Below, in pieces: positions 14,773 to 18,371 of a DNA stretch of 18,371 nucleotides. A program made the position numbers and the translations under genes. Position 1 is the first letter of the stretch. Each line of letters opens with the position of its first letter. The notes beneath the pieces are model-generated. The model was given only the letters and a program-made list of their open reading frames with translations, ran no database searches and was not told the DNA's origin. The stretch is from Bradyrhizobium sp. (lineage in GTDB: Bacteria > Pseudomonadota > Alphaproteobacteria > Rhizobiales > Xanthobacteraceae). Location: the NCBI GenBank assembly GCA_028290305.1, contig JAQGKC010000112.1:1-18371 (forward strand), read 5' to 3'.

Positions 14773-14943
14773 ATTGTGCAGTGCAATTGCGGCGCCGAGT
14801 ACAGACGCACTGAAGATAAATTCTTGGTACCGCATACAGGTGACGCGGTCTGCACGGTCTGCGGAGCTGCTCTAGAGTCGTGGCGGAAAAGCACCCACGT
14901 TCCCACATACGGACTTATCGAGCGTCCAAGAAAGCCGGAATGA
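14764..14943 (+). CDS. small zinc-ribbon protein
   Basis: 59 residues using the GTG at 14764 (GGAGG at 14750-14754, 9-base spacing; GTG at 14767 is also possible; an in-frame stop at 14758-14760 excludes earlier starts). The product has QCNCGAEYRRTEDKFLVPHT, then AVCTVCGAALESW. The CxC and CxxC pairs 22 residues apart make a four-cysteine zinc-ribbon knuckle like those of MJ0042-type or short zinc-binding proteins. The C-terminal KSTHVPTYGLIERPRKPE is charged. Very similar short proteins occur in many Bradyrhizobium genomes; their function is unknown, possibly nucleic acid or protein binding. It was easy to miss because of its GTG start and short length. It lies on the strand opposite the portal remnant. 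Confidence 0.65.
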   Translation: MVTIVQCNCGAEYRRTEDKFLVPHTGDAVCTVCGAALESWRKSTHVPTYGLIERPRKPE

Positions 14944-15113
14944 CACTAGCCCAGTGCGCCAAATTTGGTCGCGCAGAAAGTTAATATTGAAAGCCCTGGC
15001 GCTTCTCAGGATCAGGGTGCACACTTTGTCATCACCGCCCGGTCTCGTGGTAGTTATCGGTGCTGAGAACGTCGGTCGCGCTCCCGCCAATCCTCGAATG
15101 GATGGAGCAGCGC

Positions 15114-15542
15114 ATGCCAGAGCGTCGCCGTTTCACACAAACTACCTCCCTTGAAGAACGCCTTGCAAAGGAAGCAACGCAGTTACGCAGGCAGGCTCGT
15201 GGTACCCTGCCAGGTGTTGAGCGCGACCTCCTGGTTCGCAAAGCCCGCCGAGCGGAGACAACTTCTCGTATGACCGAGTGGCTGGCCACCGGCGACGAGC
15301 ACCATGATAAGGCTCAAGAAATGGCTATTTCTCGCCTGCTAAAGAGCTCTACCTTGGAGCCGGAAGAGATTGCCCGCCTCACAAAGGCATACGAGCAAGC
15401 GTTGTATACGCTCAGCGTCAAGGATCGCGACGACCCTCTAACCGAAATGATCGCGAAGAAGATCATCAAGATCGCGCAAGCGGGTGTCCATGACGCGGCG
15501 CAGCTTTCGGCTCTGGCGGTCGCAGAGCTACGCATTCGGTAA
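15114..15542 (+). CDS. two-part small protein, apparent fusion of two rhizobial hypothetical families
   Basis: 142 residues from the ATG at 15114, with GGAG at 15104-15107, 6 bases upstream (an ATG at 15102 and a longer frame from 15060 are weaker). Residues 1-60 (MPERRRFTQTTSLEERLAKE, then VRKARRAETTSRMTEWLAT) are a basic, helical module I recognise as a stand-alone 60-70-residue protein in rhizobia. Residues about 62-142 (EEIARLTKAYEQALYTLSVK, IAKKIIKIAQAGVHDAAQLS, ALAVAELRIR) are a second module also found alone, as a short helical protein with the GxxDAxxLxxLAV pattern. The two are joined in frame by a linker (GDEHHDKAQEMAISRL). No membrane segment or signal peptide. Function of neither module is known; the N-terminal Arg-rich helix would suit nucleic acid contact. 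The module assignment is from memory, not a search. Confidence 0.6.
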   Translation: MPERRRFTQTTSLEERLAKEATQLRRQARGTLPGVERDLLVRKARRAETTSRMTEWLATGDEHHDKAQEMAISRLLKSSTLEPEEIARLTKAYEQALYTLSVKDRDDPLTEMIAKKIIKIAQAGVHDAAQLSALAVAELRIR

Positions 15543-15600
15543 GGCCGCCACTGTTCGTGACATCTACATCCCCTAGGGTCCACACCCGAGGAGCAACGAT

Positions 15601-15771
15601 ATGACCCCACATATCCCCGAGGACTTTTCCGCAAGGTTTATCGACTGGAATCCCTTCGCGATCATGGGTAACACAATGCCGCCCCGAGATCCTGATGAAG
15701 ACGAAGAGGACGAAGAGGACGAAGACCGTGCCGACGAAGCGCCGGTCGTGCGTGAGCCGGACGAAGATTAA
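15601..15771 (+). CDS. very acidic small protein
   Basis: 56 residues. GAGGAG at 15588-15593 lies 7 bases before the ATG at 15601. The N-terminal part (MTPHIPEDFSARFIDWNPFA) has an aromatic IDWNPF motif; the second half is a run of Asp/Glu (DPDEDEEDEEDEDRADEAPV) followed by VVREPDED. Short proteins of this layout, with an IDWNPFA-like motif and a D/E run, are widespread in Bradyrhizobium with no assigned function; the composition suggests binding of a basic partner or metal. It lies 58 bases after the fusion gene and is possibly in the same transcript. The DNA in the acidic run is a GAC/GAA/GAG trinucleotide repeat (about 15694-15730). Confidence 0.65.
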   Translation: MTPHIPEDFSARFIDWNPFAIMGNTMPPRDPDEDEEDEEDEDRADEAPVVREPDED

Positions 15772-15905
15772 TGAAGCTGATCCTAAAATGCGAGGAACTG
15801 TTTTGGCAGCAGCCGATTGAATCATCCCAACTCGCGCAAGGAGCGCTGCCGCCATGCGCCTTCGGACATACCGCGACGAAACCCGCTCCAGACACTTCGA
15901 TTTAA
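15771..15905 (+). CDS. tentative short ORF coupled to the acidic protein gene
   Basis: 44 codons starting in the TAATG overlap with the stop of the acidic protein gene (ATG at 15771). The product is MKLILKCEELFWQQPIESSQ and on to KPAPDTSI. The 1-base overlap permits translational coupling, which is the main support. Two cysteines; no signal peptide. Not recognised. Confidence 0.35.
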   Translation: MKLILKCEELFWQQPIESSQLAQGALPPCAFGHTATKPAPDTSI

Positions 15906-16012
15906 TCGGTGGGCGCGCCCATCCCTGGTCCGTTGACTTGGTCGCCATGGCGGCTTCCGGCATTCTCGTGCTGGGATTCGCCTGTGCCCTCGCGGCCCTT
16001 TGGGTCCGCTAG
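15854..16012 (+). CDS. tentative short single-helix membrane ORF
   Basis: 52 codons from the ATG at 15854, with AAGGAG about 11 bases upstream (15837-15842), overlapping the previous ORF in another frame. It begins MRLRTYRDETRSRHFDLIGG, continues RAHPWSVDLV, and ends in one predicted membrane helix (AMAASGILVLGFACALAALW) with a positive-inside arginine at the end. Composition of the helix is convincing; the gene is not recognised, so both this and the overlapping ORF cannot be assumed real. Confidence 0.35.
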   Translation: MRLRTYRDETRSRHFDLIGGRAHPWSVDLVAMAASGILVLGFACALAALWVR

Positions 16013-16049
16013 AATCACCGCTACACCACTGCGGATTCCGGAGCTGTGG

Positions 16050-16360
16050 CACTCGCCGTCGAGCCCACTTCCCCATAGCGGCAGGTTCGCCGCGCTCGGC
16101 TTGGCCGACGACGCGGCGACTGTGGCGCCCGTCCTCGATCGACGTCCACAACACGCCGATGTGCGCGAAGCGCAAATGGAAGTGGTCATCGTTCTGCAGC
16201 GGCGCGCCTTCCCCGATGAAGATGACCGCAGCCACGTTTCGAGTTCCGGCGCCGGCACGAAGGTCGGCGTCTCGAAGTTCTCGGGATCCAGCATGGACGC
16301 AGGCGGCGCCGGGCGTTTCAACCGGGAAGGTTCCGGGAACAGCCTGACGATTTCAGCCAT
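16050..16360 (-). pseudogene. phage-type putative metallopeptidase, N-terminal fragment, frameshifted
   Basis: Read on the minus strand from the ATG at 16360. One frame gives MAEIVRLFPEPSRLKRPAPP and LDPENFETPTFVPAPELETW; at W (16234) the reading shifts to the frame AAVIFIGEGAPLQNDDHFHL, RFAHIGVLWTSIEDGRHSRR, VVGQAERGE and AMGKWARRR, after which similarity fades. LDPENFETPTFVPAPELETW followed by ExGAPLxNxDH and the AxIGxLWT stretch is the conserved N-terminal half of the putative phage metallopeptidase family, as I recall it. The catalytic half with the expected HExxH-like (EHELYH) motif is absent, so this is inactive. One frameshift near 16234 plus 3' truncation. It is in the same orientation as the portal and head remnants. 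Confidence 0.55.
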
Positions 16361-16457
16361 GCAACACCAAAGGGAGGTGCGGCCCGACCAAGTTCGGGAC
16401 AACGGACCAGAATGTTAAACCTGATCGCGCCGCACAACGCGCCGGGGAAAAAGCGCG

Positions 16458-16634
16458 CTATTTCAGAACAAAGCCGCCCAGAGGATCGGGACGCTTGTTT
16501 CGCCGAAACTCATCGGCCGCGGCGATCAAGCGCGCGGCCCAAGCTTTCAAATGAGTGTCGTCGGGAAATGAACCGGTCAGGAGCTTCACGCGATCGGCAA
16601 CCGACGGCGTCTGTGACGGCGGGATGCAGATCAT
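16458..16634 (-). CDS. tentative small hypothetical protein downstream of a terminator
   Basis: 58 codons from the ATG at 16634 to TAG at 16458 (MICIPPSQTPSVADRVKLLT, GSFPDDTHLKAWAARLIAAA, DEFRRNKRPDPLGGFVLK). The C-terminal helix is Ala/Arg-rich. The frame stays open upstream to 16856 but that extension runs through the terminator hairpin, so the longer version is unlikely. The ribosome-binding site is weak (CAGG). No family recognised; being 17 bases downstream of a terminator's T-run argues either for its own promoter or for a gene remnant. Confidence 0.35.
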   Translation of the reverse strand: MICIPPSQTPSVADRVKLLTGSFPDDTHLKAWAARLIAAADEFRRNKRPDPLGGFVLK

Positions 16635-16650
16635 GCGAATGCCTGGAATC

Positions 16651-16680
16651 AAAAAGCCCGCAACGGTGAAGCTGCGGGCT
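16651..16680 (-). terminator. Rho-independent terminator facing the minus strand
   Basis: On the minus strand AGCCCGCA-(10 bases)-TGCGGGCT is followed by TTTTTG (complement of 16651-16655). The stem is 8 bp with no mismatch and GC-rich; the T-run is five bases. It would end transcripts coming from about 16700-17000 on the minus strand, where no gene is apparent. Confidence 0.6.
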
Positions 16681-16724
16681 CGCGAGTGGTTGTGTCCAAC
16701 CTCGAATTTCGGAATGCTAGCAGA

Positions 16725-16799
16725 AATTTTGGCGTCGTAAATCGCGCCGAGAAGACTCGTTAACAGAAAGCGCGAAACGTAAAGATAGCCGCCAAAATT
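16725..16799. repeat. 10-bp inverted repeat in an AT-richer segment
   Basis: AATTTTGGCG (16725-16734) and CGCCAAAATT (16790-16799) are exact inverted copies 55 bases apart. TCGTTAAC occurs twice nearby (about 16757-16764 and 16812-16819). Could be operator or replication-type sites, or chance. Confidence 0.35.
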
Positions 16800-17166
16800 C
16801 GCGGGCGAAATCGTTAACGAGGCGGGGGATAACTCACGCTGGCGTCTCGTGCGCACTATCGAGAATTTCGGAAATTGATTTCCACTTGATAGACGCGACG
16901 AAGCTGGCTGGAAAATTCAAGTCCGCCGTTGGCCCCACGCGGACCTCCTGGGAGATCGCTTTTACGTCTGCTGGTCGGAGTAAACTGGACTCGTTGTGCT
17001 CATAGCGAGTTATTCCGGGCCTGTTTTTACACAGTCTGGACCCAAAGTGGATGTTGGATGGAATGTTTTGACCGCATCTTCGGCTTGGACGGCGGTGAGA
17101 GCTATCGCGACCTGCGGCTGGGGCTGTTATGCTGCCCTCACCGTTCAAGCCGAGGAACTGCTCCAC
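16800..17166. other. stretch without a supported gene
   Basis: About 370 bases before the GAF-PAS gene. On the minus strand an open frame ends here with NFPASFVASIKWKSISEILD (stop near 16834), which reads like real protein sequence but has no recognisable start, because further upstream that frame is antisense to the GAF-PAS gene. It may be the tail of a lost gene. The promoter of the GAF-PAS gene should be in this region; no clear motif was identified. Confidence 0.35.
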
Positions 17167-18371
17167 ATGACCGGGGGTATTGATCGAGAGACCGCTCCTG
17201 AGCCGCAAGATCGCGGTTCGAGCGCGGCACGTTCGATCGAAGTGCCCACTGAAATCGTCCGAAAATGGCAAGAGCTTGTGAATCTCCTTGCCGAGATCAT
17301 GCACGTGCCCTCGGCCTCCATCATGCGGGTCGATCCTCCCCACATCAAAGTTTTCGTCTCCAGCACGTCCAAAGGAAATCCTTGCGAGCCGGGCGCTCTC
17401 GATACGGGACCGTATTGCGAGACCGTCATGAAGACCGGTCAGCCGCTGCTCGTCCCCGACGCTTTTGAGAACGAAGCATGGAAAGCGAACCCGCATGTCA
17501 GGCTGGGGATGATCTCTTACCTGGGCGTCCCGATCGGTTGGCCCGATGGCCGCTTATTCGGAACGATCTGCGTTCGCGACGATAAAAGGAACGAATATAG
17601 TGAGGCTTATCTCAAGCTACTGCTGCACTTCCGCGACATGTTGCAGGTTGACTTGAAGTCATTAGCAAAATTGCACGGAGAGATAGAAGAACGCGAAGCA
17701 AAGATCCGGCGTCTGGTCGACGCCAACATCATAGGGATCATAATCTGGGATCTCGAAGGTCGCATTCTTGAGGCAAATGACGCGTTTCTCCGTTTGGGCG
17801 GATACGATCGAGAAGATCTGATCTCGGGCCGCCTGAACCGAACGGACCTGACGCCGCCGGAATGGCGCGAGCGCGACGCGCGGACTGATGCAGAGCTGAA
17901 GATGATCGGGGCAGTCCAACCGTTCGAGAAGGAATACTTTCGGAAGGATGGGGGCCGCGTGCCCGTGTTGATCGGTTTGGCTGCGTTCGGCGAAGAACGA
18001 GACCAGGGCGTCGCGTTCGTGCTCGATCTGACGGAGCGCAAGCGGGCCGAGCAAGTCCAGCGGGAAAGCGAATACAAGCTCCGTCAAATCATCGATACGA
18101 TACCGGCCCATGTCGTGCGTTATCAGCCGGACGGCACAGCCGATTTCATGAATCGGACCTTTAGCGAATTCGTCGGTCCAGAGGTCGGTTTCGACAACCT
18201 GAGCAGCGTGGTGCATCCGGAAGATTATCCGAAACGCTCGCGCGACTGGGACACACATGTTGCGGCGGCAGAGCCGTACGACATCGAGATGCGGCTGCGC
18301 CGAGCCGACGGCGTGTATCGCTGGCACCGCAGCAGGCGCGTGCCGCTGCGCGACGCGAACGGCGCGATCGT
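17167..18371 (+). CDS. GAF-PAS-PAS sensory protein, partial at the window end (probably histidine kinase)
   Basis: 401 residues are visible from the ATG at 17167 (GAGGA at 17152-17156, 10-base spacing; the frame is open further upstream to a GTG at 17047, so a longer form is possible). Residues about 30-165 are a GAF domain (ASIMRVDPPHIKVFVSSTSK, LDTGPYCETVMKTGQPLLVP, YLGVPI...FGTICVRDDK). A short coiled linker (165-185) leads to PAS 1 (about 181-292: ANIIGIIIWDLEGRILEAND...FRKDGGRVPVLIG...LDLTERKRAE). PAS 2 (about 301 onward: LRQIIDTIPAHVVRYQPDGT...VVHPEDY...MRLRRADGVYRWHRSRRVPL) is of the PAS_3 type. The output domain is beyond the window; in Rhizobiales this arrangement is usually followed by an HWE or HisKA kinase core, sometimes a GGDEF domain. 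Cytoplasmic, no membrane segment seen. The ligand is unknown. Confidence 0.85.
   Translation, partial: MTGGIDRETAPEPQDRGSSAARSIEVPTEIVRKWQELVNLLAEIMHVPSASIMRVDPPHIKVFVSSTSKGNPCEPGALDTGPYCETVMKTGQPLLVPDAFENEAWKANPHVRLGMISYLGVPIGWPDGRLFGTICVRDDKRNEYSEAYLKLLLHFRDMLQVDLKSLAKLHGEIEEREAKIRRLVDANIIGIIIWDLEGRILEANDAFLRLGGYDREDLISGRLNRTDLTPPEWRERDARTDAELKMIGAVQPFEKEYFRKDGGRVPVLIGLAAFGEERDQGVAFVLDLTERKRAEQVQRESEYKLRQIIDTIPAHVVRYQPDGTADFMNRTFSEFVGPEVGFDNLSSVVHPEDYPKRSRDWDTHVAAAEPYDIEMRLRRADGVYRWHRSRRVPLRDANGAI

Noticed and set aside
15694..15735. GAC/GAA/GAG repeat as a microsatellite or CRISPR-like element
   Set aside because: It is the coding sequence of the Asp/Glu run in the acidic protein; there are no spacers and no repeat-spacer periodicity. 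No CRISPR array, tRNA or rRNA gene was seen in the window.
15902..16402. 166-codon minus-strand ORF taken as one gene
   Set aside because: Only its first part (16234-16360) matches the metallopeptidase family; the rest is out of frame with the continuing similarity.
16458..16856. 132-codon version of the minus-strand hypothetical gene
   Set aside because: The extension beyond 16634 would translate through the terminator hairpin and T-run; a shorter start is more reasonable.
16834..17496. 220-codon minus-strand ORF
   Set aside because: Its N-terminal two thirds are antisense to the GAF domain gene; only the last 45 or so codons read like protein and they lack a start.

Overview
The window looks like a patch of accessory chromosome from a GC-rich alphaproteobacterium of the Rhizobiales, most likely Bradyrhizobium or a close relative. 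This rests on the many short secreted or cytoplasmic 'rhizobial hypothetical' proteins I recognise by pattern (the VVCARG, DEVPKF/RSCKL, CGAEYRR and D/E-rich VVREPDED types), a FixJ-like regulator, an HlyD-type membrane fusion protein and a candidate EcfG-type promoter. Family assignments come from reading translations; no database search was run.

Layout. 1-2600 is strongly decayed on the plus strand: a multiply frameshifted, internally deleted HlyD-type gene (2-497), an intact FixJ/NarL-type response regulator (759-1406), an AraC-type protein reduced to its DNA-binding half (1557-2051), then remnants of an SphA/MetA-like outer-membrane protein and an LssY C-terminal-like domain, both broken (2055-2600). 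2866-5225 carries a membrane-tethered TAXI-type solute-binding protein, a truncated small secreted protein and a four-helix DUF4239 membrane protein. 5257-8011 holds five small genes, three of them with signal peptides, separated by long stretches in which I see no convincing gene. 8164-9003 is an unrecognised four-helix membrane protein on the minus strand.

9236-14647 is the most interesting part. A minus-strand block (HAD-type phosphatase broken by one frameshift, Cache-HAMP adenylyl cyclase, UrtA/AmiC-like periplasmic binding protein overlapping the cyclase by 4 bp) lies between two minus-strand fragments of phage structural genes: the C-terminal end of a DUF1073-type portal protein (14383-14647) and a 5'-truncated Mu-F/SPP1-gp7-like head morphogenesis protein (9236-9735). 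A third phage-like remnant, the N-terminal part of a phage-type metallopeptidase, is at about 16050-16360. The simplest reading is a dead prophage with a signalling cassette in the middle of its morphogenesis genes.

14764-16012 is a cluster of short plus-strand genes: a zinc-ribbon protein, a two-part fusion protein, a very acidic protein and two tentative overlapping micro-ORFs. A Rho-independent terminator facing the minus strand lies at 16651-16680. The window ends inside a plus-strand GAF-PAS-PAS sensory protein that runs off the edge.

Functional theme: ligand sensing more than metabolism. There are two binding proteins without visible permeases (TAXI, UrtA-like), a Cache adenylyl cyclase coupled to one of them, an orphan response regulator and a GAF/PAS sensor. 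The proposed binding protein-to-cyclase pathway is an inference from gene overlap and domain content.
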